This document shows positions 1 through 8,151 of a stretch of DNA of 64,000 nt, piece after piece (position 1 is the first letter of the stretch; each line of letters opens with the position of its first letter). Under the pieces are notes generated by a model. That model saw only the letters and a program-made list of their open reading frames with translations, was not told the origin of the DNA and did not search any database. The position numbers and the translations under genes were made by a program. This DNA is from Planctomycetota bacterium (GTDB lineage Bacteria > Planctomycetota > Uabimicrobiia > Uabimicrobiales > Uabimicrobiaceae): positions 124,001 through 188,000 of the forward strand of contig JAJDCR010000093.1 in assembly GCA_029260735.1 (NCBI GenBank), written 5' to 3'.

Positions 1-1235
1 GATAAGAGAACTTGAGTATTTTTGGGCAGAGGTTTTTTCCATACATAAGCTTGGCCAAGAGAAATGAGTTGAGGATGGACGGATTTAAGGAAAGGGTGAG
101 TTGTTCCGACTAAAGGGGAAAGGTTTTTCGAAACCAAAGGAAATTTACCTTGGGGATAAATACCTTGAAAAAAAATAAGAGAACTCTTTTGGTTTGATGA
201 GTATTCTTGTCCCATAACCATAACATCGGCTTCTTTTTGGGAGAGAGTTTCCTTGAGACCAGGAATACTATTTAGCAAAGGGATAAAAAGAGGACGAGTG
301 ACTTTGTCTAGCCAAATTTGAGTTTGTGGTTTTTTTGGGGCATAGGCGTAGTTATCCCAGATAAGATTGTCTTTATGTTCTAAAGTAACAAACAGTTCTT
401 GAGCTTCAAAGTTAGATAGTTCTTGTTTCCAAAATATACTTTCTTGGCCTGGTATGTCTAACTCTTCTTGGAAGAGTTTTTTGTTAGTACTTTTAATAAT
501 AAATGAGGTTCTCTGCTTGTGTTCGGAAAAGTTTTTGACCCCTAAAATTACCTTGTATTTATTATTCTCAGGTCTAGCAGAAAAGTCAATAATTCCCAAG
601 TTGTTAGTTGCTTCTATTCCCAGAGATATTTTTTTTATGCCTGGAATATTCTTGCTGCTCTCTCCTGCTCCATCAGTTAAAAAATAAATTTCTCCTGGCC
701 ATTTTTGAGCCCAAAACCTAAAAAAATCTGGGGTCTGTTCTGCTACCTCGGTAGCTTTAAAACGTGACAGGTTTTTTTTTAAGGCAGCAGGAACACCTTC
801 TGAGAAATTTCCTTGAGGAAAGCTCAAAAGGGCAACTTTTTCATCGGCAGGAAAAGAGTCTAGCGATTTGCTGAGTTCTTTTTTGGCTTTCTCAAAAACT
901 GTTTCTTGTGAAGATATCTTGGTTCTCATACTGAGAGAACAATCTAGGACGAAAAGAATTCTCGCATTTTTTTGAGGTAATGTAATAACCGGGCTAGATA
1001 GAGCAAGGATTCCTAAAGAGTAGGCCAAGATAGTGAGTATTATATTCTGCGAAAGATCAGAGAATTTTTTTAGATGAAGCTTTTTTACTTCTTCTAGCTC
1101 TAACCAAAGCTCTAAACTACTCACCGATATTTCTGGTTTCATTTTTCTAGAGGAAAAAGAGTGAGACCAAAAGAGAAAGAGAGCTAAACCTAAAAGAGCC
1201 CATAATGCCCAAGCGGAGGAAAAAAAAAATGTCAT
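1..1235 (-). CDS. VWA-domain (BatA-like) membrane protein, C-terminus cut by window edge
   Basis: The reading frame stays open from the ATG at 1235 to base 1, so about 411 codons are present and the 3' end lies outside the window. Translation gives a first hydrophobic segment at residues 8-24 (AWALWALLGLALFLFW), a second near 60-80, then a von Willebrand factor A fold whose DxSxS metal-ion site is DCSLS at residues 98-102. A conserved TDGAGE strand end follows. Two N-terminal membrane helices before a VWA domain are typical of BatA/aerotolerance-type proteins, which sit in the inner membrane. The ATG overlaps the TGA of the upstream MBL-fold lipoprotein gene by 4 bp, which indicates translational coupling. 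The exact partner and role are unknown. Confidence 0.8.
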   Translation of the reverse strand, partial: MTFFFSSAWALWALLGLALFLFWSHSFSSRKMKPEISVSSLELWLELEEVKKLHLKKFSDLSQNIILTILAYSLGILALSSPVITLPQKNARILFVLDCSLSMRTKISSQETVFEKAKKELSKSLDSFPADEKVALLSFPQGNFSEGVPAALKKNLSRFKATEVAEQTPDFFRFWAQKWPGEIYFLTDGAGESSKNIPGIKKISLGIEATNNLGIIDFSARPENNKYKVILGVKNFSEHKQRTSFIIKSTNKKLFQEELDIPGQESIFWKQELSNFEAQELFVTLEHKDNLIWDNYAYAPKKPQTQIWLDKVTRPLFIPLLNSIPGLKETLSQKEADVMVMGQEYSSNQKSSLIFFQGIYPQGKFPLVSKNLSPLVGTTHPFLKSVHPQLISLGQAYVWKKPLPKNTQVLL

Positions 1236-2134
1236 GGAATAAAATTTAACCGCCAAAGCGCTGGAATTCCCAGGTTAAGAAAGTAGGGAATTTTGTAGCT
1301 AGGATAACGTTTCTTGACTAACTCTATTAACTTTTCCTTCATTTCTCGGCTAATTTTTTTTCCTGTATGGTGCTTTTTGACAAGGTCATTAATAAATACT
1401 ATATAGGCTCTTTGCTCTTCTAAAATATTAGCCGAAGCAATTTCACCACGCCCAGGATAAATCTTGTGAGGAGATAGGCTGGTAACATAGTCTAGGCTCT
1501 CTAACCACTCTTGAACTTTTCCTAACTCTAGCCAAGAGTGAAATTTGTTGGCGACCATATCTCCGACAAAAACATGGCCATCCAGTTCAACGACAATGTG
1601 AGCTTCACTGACACTTGGCCCTAAAACATGAAAGTTGATTTTAATGCCAGCAAGGGAAATGGTGGCATTTTCTTGGCAAACCGCCTTGGGCAAAACTAAT
1701 GTTTCTGGATAGTCAGGTTTAAACCTTTCGTAGAACCATTCTCTTCTGAGTTTATCCACAGCAGGGATTAATTCACGTACTTGTTCTGAAGTGACTACTT
1801 CAACTCCTCGGGCACTTAAATATTCTGTTCCATTAAATTTATCAGGGTTGGCATGGAGCACAATGGCAGCAACAACTTGTTTACCGGATTTTTTTTCCGC
1901 TATCTGGACAAGTTCCTTCGTCGCAGAGGGAATAAACTGAGTATCAACGAGAACTACTCCCTCGGGCCCCTCCAGCCAAAAACTATTGGTAAAGAAACCA
2001 TCAGGAGAAGAAGTGTACATTCCTACGGTGCATTGGTTGTTGATCTGGTTTCGGATAACTTTTTTTTCTATAGGGCTTTGGCAGGAGACTAAACAGAATA
2101 GAGATAAACTGATAGCCAAGAAACATATTCTCAT
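1232..2134 (-). CDS. MBL-fold lipoprotein with degenerate metal site
   Basis: This is a 300-residue protein with a lipoprotein signal peptide (lipobox LVSC, lipidated Cys18) and a metallo-beta-lactamase fold. The usual HxHxDH motif reads HANPDK at residues 94-99. His179 (SEAH) and Asp192 (GDM) are kept, but the last ligand region is PGRGE instead of PGHG. Three canonical ligands are therefore replaced (His to Asn96, His to Lys99, His to Arg229), and ordinary dinuclear zinc hydrolysis is doubtful. A good ribosome-binding site (AGAAGGAT) precedes the ATG at 2134. The gene lies 23 bp behind the metallophosphoesterase and overlaps the VWA gene by 4 bp. The fold call is firm; substrate and activity are unknown. 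Confidence 0.75.
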   Translation of the reverse strand: MRICFLAISLSLFCLVSCQSPIEKKVIRNQINNQCTVGMYTSSPDGFFTNSFWLEGPEGVVLVDTQFIPSATKELVQIAEKKSGKQVVAAIVLHANPDKFNGTEYLSARGVEVVTSEQVRELIPAVDKLRREWFYERFKPDYPETLVLPKAVCQENATISLAGIKINFHVLGPSVSEAHIVVELDGHVFVGDMVANKFHSWLELGKVQEWLESLDYVTSLSPHKIYPGRGEIASANILEEQRAYIVFINDLVKKHHTGKKISREMKEKLIELVKKRYPSYKIPYFLNLGIPALWRLNFIP

Positions 2135-2157
2135 TCTACTATCCTTCTTAAAAAAAC

Positions 2158-2790
2158 TTACTTATGCTCGTAATCAATAACCACAGCAGAGTTGATCGGT
2201 TCATTTCTTAAGTTGCAGATACTAGCATTGATAAACTGAGTGTGCTCATTCTTGTCTTGTCCGACAGCTTCGTGGATATGCCCAAAAATATGATACTTGG
2301 GGCGAATTTCTTCGACAACTTCTCGTAAATCAACGCAGCCAACATCTTCACCTCTTAGGGTTTTATCGCGGTAGCCAAAAGGAGGGCCGTGGGTCACTAA
2401 AATATTTGTGTCTGAAGGGATTAGATCCCATTTCTTTCTGAGCTCTGGGCCTCGTTTTAGATTAAAAGCCCAGTTATGAAACCACGGTTGCCAAGGACTT
2501 CCATATATTTTAATTCCCTCTACGATGATTTCTTCATCTTCTAAGTAAGTGCAATTTGTTAGGCACGCTCTTGCTTCTGCTGAATCTTTTTCAAAGCAAA
2601 AATCATGATTACCAGCAATGACAATTTTATGTTTATGGGGAAGAGTCCCTAAGAAACTATTGAAGTCAATTACGTTTTGTAAGGCTCCAATTCGAGTAAT
2701 GTCACCCGCGTGGATGAAAATATCTCCGGGAGGAACCTCAAGCCCGTCATGTCGGGCATGAGTATCACTAATAGCTACAATACGTGTAAT
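2158..2790 (-). CDS. Calcineurin-like metallophosphoesterase, MPPED-type, apparent ATT start
   Basis: The 210-residue frame contains all signature motifs of the metallophosphoesterase fold: SDTH, GDIT, AGNHD, VTHGPPFGYRD and FGHIHE. The spacing resembles the MPPED1/MPPED2 phosphodiesterase group, which binds two metal ions. The SDTH metal-binding motif lies upstream of every ATG, GTG or TTG in the frame. A stop codon at 2793-2791 leaves only ATT at 2790 as a plausible initiator before the conserved core. A G-rich ribosome-binding-like stretch (GTGGGGGAT) lies about 5-8 bases upstream. The gene starts 14 bp after the small membrane protein gene in the same operon. A sequencing error near the start is the alternative. 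Substrate unknown. Confidence 0.8.
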   Translation of the reverse strand: MTRIVAISDTHARHDGLEVPPGDIFIHAGDITRIGALQNVIDFNSFLGTLPHKHKIVIAGNHDFCFEKDSAEARACLTNCTYLEDEEIIVEGIKIYGSPWQPWFHNWAFNLKRGPELRKKWDLIPSDTNILVTHGPPFGYRDKTLRGEDVGCVDLREVVEEIRPKYHIFGHIHEAVGQDKNEHTQFINASICNLRNEPINSAVVIDYEHK

Positions 2791-2804
2791 GTTTTATCCC
2801 CCAC

Positions 2805-3194
2805 TTAAAAGGAGCTCAAGTATTGATAAATAGCTTGAATGTCACTCCTCGACAAAAAACTTAAGCCCCATAAAATTAAGGCTAAGAAAAACACGCGGTA
2901 AAGAATTCTTCTGGCAGCCTCTTCTAAGCTGTCTACTGCATTTTGGAAAACATTATCGAGAAGCTCTTCTCCTTTTCCGACAAAAGAGTCCAGAGAAGGG
3001 TCTGCTCGGAAAATAACATTTTTAACAATGCGAGAAGAGACGGGCTCGTTTTTATCTTCTAGTTCCTCTTCTTTTTCTATTTGTTCTTGGATAAGAGGTT
3101 TTAAATCGGACTTTATGTTCGGCCAGTCCCGATTTTTTTCTTCGCTTTCATTTTGCTCCAAATTTCCCTCTTTGTTTAGTTTGAATTTTCCCAT
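2805..3194 (-). CDS. Small acidic protein with C-terminal membrane helix
   Basis: No family is recognised for this 129-residue protein. The first 95 residues are highly charged (many Glu and Lys) and probably largely disordered or helical. Residues about 96-115 (LYRVFFLALILWGLSFL) form one hydrophobic segment near the C-terminus, so it looks like a tail-anchored protein with a cytoplasmic acidic domain. A GGAG-type ribosome-binding site precedes the ATG. It lies between the DUF2071 gene (44 bp upstream) and the metallophosphoesterase (14 bp downstream), which implies co-transcription. Function unknown. Confidence 0.65.
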   Translation of the reverse strand: MGKFKLNKEGNLEQNESEEKNRDWPNIKSDLKPLIQEQIEKEEELEDKNEPVSSRIVKNVIFRADPSLDSFVGKGEELLDNVFQNAVDSLEEAARRILYRVFFLALILWGLSFLSRSDIQAIYQYLSSF

Positions 3195-3238
3195 TTTTTT
3201 CTCCTCAAATGAAAATCTAAGTTAAGCTTTTACAAGCT

Positions 3239-4015
3239 TTATTGAAATTCCAATAAAGCATCTGACAAAACATTTTGAATGGCAAAAACCTCGACATCAA
3301 CACCCGCTGAGATATGTGAATAGTCCGGTGGATTTTGGGGAAGAGAAAAATCGTTTATCTCCAAGTAGTTTGCATCCCACTTGTCAGGCTGACAAGATCT
3401 AACTTGATAGGGAGAATGTACAACTTGCCCCGTTGATAAAGTTTTCTTTTTTTTATTGTAGGCAAATAATATATATCTTTCGAGTAAAAAAAATTCCAGC
3501 CCTTTTAATTCAGCTTCGTGATAAGGCCCTTCACACGAATAAGAAAAGGAAGATGATAGGTTTGGAGTGTTTTTGTATCGCTTAGTATAGTAGGTGACCT
3601 TTTCTTTTTCTTTTTTAGCTTTCATTTTAGCATGATGATAGGGGAGATGAAAAAAAGCTCGGGCTAGCCAAACAGCTAAAAGAAGATTGGCATCTAAAGA
3701 ATAAAACCAGACTCCTGGAATACCTCTTTCATCGTAGACATAAGTTCGCACATTGAGTTCCAAAAAATTAGAAATACCAGGCACTGTTGGACAAAAACGA
3801 GGCCGAATATTGCGCATATAAAAAGGAACAACTCCTAAGTAAGCTTTCCCCTCGTAAGTATCTACGTATAAACCTGGAGGAAGGGTCTTTTGAATAGCTT
3901 GAGGATCAAATTCCCAATGAAGAAAAAGTAAATGTTGCCAGGTTTGATAACCAGCAGGACTTCGGCCAGCAGGACGTTGTCGCATTTTTTCGCGAAGAGC
4001 ATCTGTGGGGGGCAT
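3239..4015 (-). CDS. DUF2071 (YqjF-like) family protein
   Basis: The 258-residue sequence matches the DUF2071 pattern by eye. It begins with WQHLLFLHWEFDP, followed by LPPGLYVDTYEGKAYLGVVPFYM, a proline-rich loop, NVRTYVYDERGIPGVWFYSLDA and a central LARAFFHLPYHHAKM segment. Members of this family, such as Bacillus YqjF, adopt a single-domain fold of unknown function. The C-terminal third (YEARVxS-type region) is less conserved here. It is the first gene of the operon that runs through the small membrane protein and metallophosphoesterase to the VWA gene. The 255 bp upstream are AT-rich and shared with a divergent response-regulator gene. The biochemical role is not known. Confidence 0.75.
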   Translation of the reverse strand: MPPTDALREKMRQRPAGRSPAGYQTWQHLLFLHWEFDPQAIQKTLPPGLYVDTYEGKAYLGVVPFYMRNIRPRFCPTVPGISNFLELNVRTYVYDERGIPGVWFYSLDANLLLAVWLARAFFHLPYHHAKMKAKKEKEKVTYYTKRYKNTPNLSSSFSYSCEGPYHEAELKGLEFFLLERYILFAYNKKKKTLSTGQVVHSPYQVRSCQPDKWDANYLEINDFSLPQNPPDYSHISAGVDVEVFAIQNVLSDALLEFQ

Positions 4016-4170
4016 AGAAAGTTCCTTTTTCTAAATAGGAAGACAATGTTTATATAGAGAACACTTTGAGCGAAGTAATTTTCTAGTATATTTCTTTCTG
4101 AATTATGACAAATGGTCGTAAAAATGCTGGGGGAATATCTTTGAGCTATTTTCTTGTTTTAATAAAATAC

Positions 4171-4200
4171 TTGATTTTTTCTTCTTTTTATATATATTAT
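4171..4200 (+). promoter_or_regulatory. Candidate sigma70-type promoter of response regulator gene
   Basis: TTGATT at 4171-4176 and TATTAT at 4195-4200 are separated by 18 bp within a very AT-rich stretch, 71 bp upstream of the response-regulator ATG at 4272. Both hexamers are close to consensus. Because the region is AT-rich, chance matches are likely, and the assignment is tentative. Confidence 0.35.
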
Positions 4201-4271
4201 ATAAATATGATTTTCATTTAGTTTTTCTAGGCAATAGAGTTTGTTGTGTGTTCTTAGAAGAGTAGTGACTT

Positions 4272-4724
4272 ATGAATACGATAATAGATAATAAAATTAC
4301 TCAGATCTTGTTAGTGGAAGATAACTATGCCCATGCAGAATTAGTTGTCCGTAGTTTAGAAGATCTTGCAATAAAAAAAAATATTCATCATGTTTTAGAT
4401 GGAGAAAAAGCCCTAGAGTATCTTTTTGCATCCGACGGGGAGAGTGGTGGGGAACATAAGTTACGTCCAGATTTGATTTTACTCGATCTACGTTTGCCTA
4501 GAATTCATGGACTAGAAGTGTTGAAAAAAGTAAAAGAGAGTAAAGAGTTGAGGAGTATTCCAGTTGTTGTTTTTACTACTTCTAAAGCGGAGAAAGATAT
4601 CCAACAAGCTTATCAGTTTTATGCTAATAGCTATCTAGTTAAGCCTATTAGCTATAAAGATTTTTCTAAACTTATAGCTGATGTTGCAAATTATTGGTTA
4701 AATCACAACCAATCAGCGGTGTAA
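4272..4724 (+). CDS. Single-domain response regulator (Rcp1-like receiver)
   Basis: The protein is 150 residues and consists of one receiver domain with no output domain. The acidic pair is Glu16-Asp17 (LLVEDN), the phosphoacceptor is Asp72 (LLDLRLP), the switch Thr/Ser lies in VVVFTTSKAE and the conserved lysine is in YLVKPI. An extended loop after the second helix (ASDGESGGEHKLRPD) is typical of Rcp1-type regulators that work with phytochrome-like or hybrid kinases. It is transcribed alone and diverges from the DUF2071 operon. The large hybrid kinase encoded at 5394-8015 is a possible partner, but that is inference from proximity only. Confidence 0.9.
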   Translation: MNTIIDNKITQILLVEDNYAHAELVVRSLEDLAIKKNIHHVLDGEKALEYLFASDGESGGEHKLRPDLILLDLRLPRIHGLEVLKKVKESKELRSIPVVVFTTSKAEKDIQQAYQFYANSYLVKPISYKDFSKLIADVANYWLNHNQSAV

Positions 4725-4737
4725 TGCTTTAAGAAGA

Positions 4738-5340
4738 CTATTTTTCAATTTTGTAGTGAGTTTCCAGGTATTGAACAATTGTCTCCACTTGCTCTTCTAA
4801 AGAAACTTCTAGTCCTGTGTTAATAGTTATTTCAGGGTTTAAAGGTTCTTCGTAGGGAGCAGATATACCTGTAAAATTAGGGATATCTCCTTCTCTTGCC
4901 TTTTTATACAAACCCTTAGGGTCTCTTTTTTCACAAATAGCTAGGTCACATTTGACATAAATTTCAATAAATTCTCCTTCTTCTAAAAGAGAGCGTGCCA
5001 TGTCACGGTCTTTGTGGTAGGGAGAAATGAATGCCGTTAATACCACAACCCCGGCGTCTACAAAAAGTCGCACTACTTCTCCCAAACGCCTAATGTTTTC
5101 TTCTCTACTTTGCTCGGAAAACCCAAGATCTTTATTTAACCCATGCCTTATATTATCTCCATCTAATAGGTAAGTATGGATTTTTTTTTCACATAATTTC
5201 TTCTCGACTGCATTGGCAAGAGTTGATTTACCACTTCCTGATAGTCCTGTGAACCAAAGGCACCTGGACTTGTGTTGCTTGATCTTTTGTCTATCATTTT
5301 TTTGCACTTTACTTGTGTGCCAGTAAACTTCTTTTTTCAT
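4738..5340 (-). CDS. cysC: Adenylylsulfate (APS) kinase
   Basis: This 200-residue protein phosphorylates adenosine 5'-phosphosulfate to PAPS using ATP. The P-loop is GLSGSGKS at residues 32-39. [16 protein letters not shown] (60-75) and the SREENIRR segment bind APS, and the mobile lid region [17 protein letters not shown] (142-158) is intact. Length fits stand-alone CysC. No ATP sulfurylase (cysN, cysD or sat) or PAPS reductase gene is nearby, so APS comes from elsewhere in the genome. It converges with the response-regulator gene, with 13 bp between the stop codons. The PAPS could serve sulfotransfer as well as assimilation. Family assignment is secure. Confidence 0.95.
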   Translation of the reverse strand: MKKEVYWHTSKVQKNDRQKIKQHKSRCLWFTGLSGSGKSTLANAVEKKLCEKKIHTYLLDGDNIRHGLNKDLGFSEQSREENIRRLGEVVRLFVDAGVVVLTAFISPYHKDRDMARSLLEEGEFIEIYVKCDLAICEKRDPKGLYKKAREGDIPNFTGISAPYEEPLNPEITINTGLEVSLEEQVETIVQYLETHYKIEK

Positions 5341-5370
5341 TTAGTTTTTTGCTTTTCAAGTACTTTGGTC

Positions 5371-5395
5371 GGGTGTGTTCTCGTTCAGCTTTTTT
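5371..5395. repeat. Solo copy of terminal-repeat sequence
   Basis: GGGTGTGTTCTCGTTCAGCT followed by a T-run closely matches the inverted ends of the MITE-like element at 37212-37327. Only one arm is present here. It lies between cysC and the hybrid kinase gene and touches the last codon of the kinase. It could be an element relic; the trailing T-run might also help termination. Confidence 0.5.
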
Positions 5396-8015
5396 AGATT
5401 GCTCTAGCAAGAACGTCCCGAAAATCCTCTAAGCGGACGGGTTTACTTAGAACAAAGTCTACTCCCTTTGGTTTTTCTCCTGCAGCTAACATCATATCTC
5501 CAAAGCCAGTGATCAGGATAATGGGTTTATGAGGGGATAGTTGCTTAATCGCAGCAGCTAGTTGATCTCCACTGACCTCCGGCATTGCCATGTCAGTGAC
5601 AACCACATCAAAATCATTTTCATTATATTTCTCAAGAGCTTCTCGACCATTGCTAGCAACCTCGACTTGATGTCCATTGTATTCGAGGTAAGCCGATAAA
5701 AGATTACGCATGGGAAGCTCATCATCCACTAATAAAACGCGTAAATTAGGTATTACTTGAGGCATAGCAACATTTTTTTGTTCTAAAGAACGGCCTTCTT
5801 CTACGGGAAAGCTAAAAGTGAATGTTGTGCCTTGATTTACCTGAGTATCAATATTGATTGTTCCATGGTGCCTTTTTACAATTCCAAAAACCATGGATAG
5901 CCCCAAACCTGTTCCTCGTTCTCCTTTAGTTGAGAAGAAAGGTTCTAAGCAGCGAAGGTGGGTTTTCTCATCCATACCAACACCATTATCTTGGATTTGG
6001 AAAACAACCCGATCATCTTTAGTTTTTGTTCGTAAAATGATGGAGCCACTCTCTGGCATAGCATCTACAGCATTGAAGATTAGATTTGTCATCATTTCGC
6101 GAAGCTCTGACTCATTTCCTAGAATGGTTGGCATCTCTTTGACTATATCAACTTCTATTTTTATAGTAACTCCTGCTGCCAGGGCTTGGTCTTTCCACTT
6201 TGGCTGGGTTAATAAAACAACTTCTTCTACTAGCTTGTTTAAAATAACAGGACTAAAAATTTCTCCTACCTCTCGATGCCTGTAGAATTCTCTAAGCCGT
6301 CGAACGATACTGGCAGCATCTTGGGCAGAAGTATGAATCATGCGTAGATAATCTAGAGACTTGATGCGATCATCCAATGTATTGGGTAGCATCAAGAGTT
6401 CGCTGAAGCCTGAGATAGGGGAGAGTGCATTGTTAAAGTCATGGGCGATACCACTAGCCATTTGTCCCAAAGCTCGTAGTCGCTCTTGTTGAATCACTTG
6501 TTCTTGGGTAACCTTAAGCTCTGCTAGAGCTTCTTCTAAGCGTTTATTGCTTTTGATTAAATCTTTCTCTGTTCTTTTTCGTTGAGTTATATCAGAGAAG
6601 ACTCCATCGACTTGTAGAATATTATCCTCTCCCATATAGCATTTTCGAGCACGGTTATGGATCCAGATCCAATCACCATCTTTTCTTTGGAGTTGATATT
6701 CGCAATCAAATTTTTCATTTTCTTCAAAAAGAGCCCGCAAGTTTTCTTTTACTCGATCAACGTCTTCGTGGTGAATACGTCCTAACCATAAAGTGGATCC
6801 ATTTTTCTCAATTTCCTTGGGTTTGTAACCATAGACCTTTTGCACGTTTTTACTAATGTAGGAAATGTGCCCTTGTGCATCAGATGTCCAAACAATATCA
6901 GGGATATTTTCTATAAGAAGACGATATTTCTCTTCACTCTTACGCTGGGCATCAGCCGCTTTTTTTCGCTCATTAACTTCTTGTTGTAAATTTACATTGG
7001 CTTTGGAAAGCTCAGCTGTTCGGTCTTTCACTCGTTTTTCAAGTTGGTCGTTGACTTTTTGTAAAGCAACTTCCGCTTGCATACGCTCCAGACCTAAACC
7101 CACCTGGCGACCAATGGCAGAGAGTAAATCTAAATCTTGTTGTCGAAAATTAACTACCTTAGAGAGGGTATCCATGTAGATTACCCCCAAGTTTCCATTT
7201 TTTCCGAGCAAGGGGACACTAAGAATGGAATGAATATTTAGTTTCTTTACGGTGGAGTCTGCTTCGAAACGTTGGTCAGCTAAGGTATTTGTACTGACAA
7301 TGCCTATAGATTTATGCAAAGAATCTTCTAGCACTGTTTCACTAATTTGAAATGATTCACGGGAGAATGCTTCGTCGGGCAGTTTGCGCGATCGATAAAT
7401 GGAGGTTAGTTTTCCCTGAGAGTTTTGGATACGGAAAAAAATACACCCTCGCTCTACTTGTAAAGCATTTTGGGCCATTTCCATCAATTGTCCCATTAAA
7501 TCTTCTATAGGAGAGTTTTCCTGGAGCATTTTTCCAATGTTATGAAGAAGCCTGATGTCTCTTTGAATTTTGTCAGCACCAAGAGCGGGAAGGCTGGAAA
7601 TAAAGGTAGGATCACGTTTTTCTTTTCGATAAACGACTTGGTCTGCATCATCTTCGATAACCTCTGTCATGTAGGTTCTTGTTTTAACCGTTTTTCGAAG
7701 ATTTTCTCCTAGGCTTTCGACATGAATACGAATTCCCCCAATCTGGACTATATCTCCAAAGCTTACTTGGCTATGAGTAACTTGGTCCCCATTGATAAAT
7801 GTGCCGTTGGAGCTGTTTTTATCATCAACAAAAATGGTCCCATTTTCATAAACAAAGTTGCAATGGTGTCCAGAAACACTCTTATGCAGTATTTGTATAT
7901 CGCAACGAGAACTTCGACCAAAGCTAGTAATTCCTTCTTCTAAAGGAAACTTTTGGCCCTGGCGTTCACCGTTCAAAATATGTAAGCTAACTTGGCAAAA
8001 ATTCTCCACTTCCAT
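5394..8015 (-). CDS. Cytoplasmic hybrid histidine kinase, FHA-GAF-PAS-HisKA-HATPase-REC
   Basis: No membrane helix is present. Numbered from the GTG at 8036, the domains are: FHA about 15-107 (SFGRSSRCDIQI, NSSNGTF), GAF about 165-315, a coiled coil about 318-368, PAS about 370-490, HisKA with phosphoacceptor His532 (GIAHDFNN), HATPase with N box NLIFNAVDAM, G1 DNGVGM and G2 GTGLGL, then a C-terminal receiver with Asp815 (VTDMAMP) and Lys865. I place the start at the ATG at 8015, seven codons further in, because GAGG lies six bases ahead of it. An FHA input suggests recognition of a phosphothreonine partner. It follows the symporter gene by 136 bp, so it may not share the BMC transcript. Confidence 0.92.
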   Translation of the reverse strand: MEVENFCQVSLHILNGERQGQKFPLEEGITSFGRSSRCDIQILHKSVSGHHCNFVYENGTIFVDDKNSSNGTFINGDQVTHSQVSFGDIVQIGGIRIHVESLGENLRKTVKTRTYMTEVIEDDADQVVYRKEKRDPTFISSLPALGADKIQRDIRLLHNIGKMLQENSPIEDLMGQLMEMAQNALQVERGCIFFRIQNSQGKLTSIYRSRKLPDEAFSRESFQISETVLEDSLHKSIGIVSTNTLADQRFEADSTVKKLNIHSILSVPLLGKNGNLGVIYMDTLSKVVNFRQQDLDLLSAIGRQVGLGLERMQAEVALQKVNDQLEKRVKDRTAELSKANVNLQQEVNERKKAADAQRKSEEKYRLLIENIPDIVWTSDAQGHISYISKNVQKVYGYKPKEIEKNGSTLWLGRIHHEDVDRVKENLRALFEENEKFDCEYQLQRKDGDWIWIHNRARKCYMGEDNILQVDGVFSDITQRKRTEKDLIKSNKRLEEALAELKVTQEQVIQQERLRALGQMASGIAHDFNNALSPISGFSELLMLPNTLDDRIKSLDYLRMIHTSAQDAASIVRRLREFYRHREVGEIFSPVILNKLVEEVVLLTQPKWKDQALAAGVTIKIEVDIVKEMPTILGNESELREMMTNLIFNAVDAMPESGSIILRTKTKDDRVVFQIQDNGVGMDEKTHLRCLEPFFSTKGERGTGLGLSMVFGIVKRHHGTINIDTQVNQGTTFTFSFPVEEGRSLEQKNVAMPQVIPNLRVLLVDDELPMRNLLSAYLEYNGHQVEVASNGREALEKYNENDFDVVVTDMAMPEVSGDQLAAAIKQLSPHKPIILITGFGDMMLAAGEKPKGVDFVLSKPVRLEDFRDVLARAI

Positions 8016-8151
8016 TACGTCCCTCATTTGCAACACTGCTAAAAATGCTCAACATTCTACGGTTTGCGATGTAGAATTAGCTCCATCGCATTGTTTCTTT
8101 GAAAACGTTTTTTTAGGTACCTTATTTTATTATAGCAATTTTCAAAGAAGT

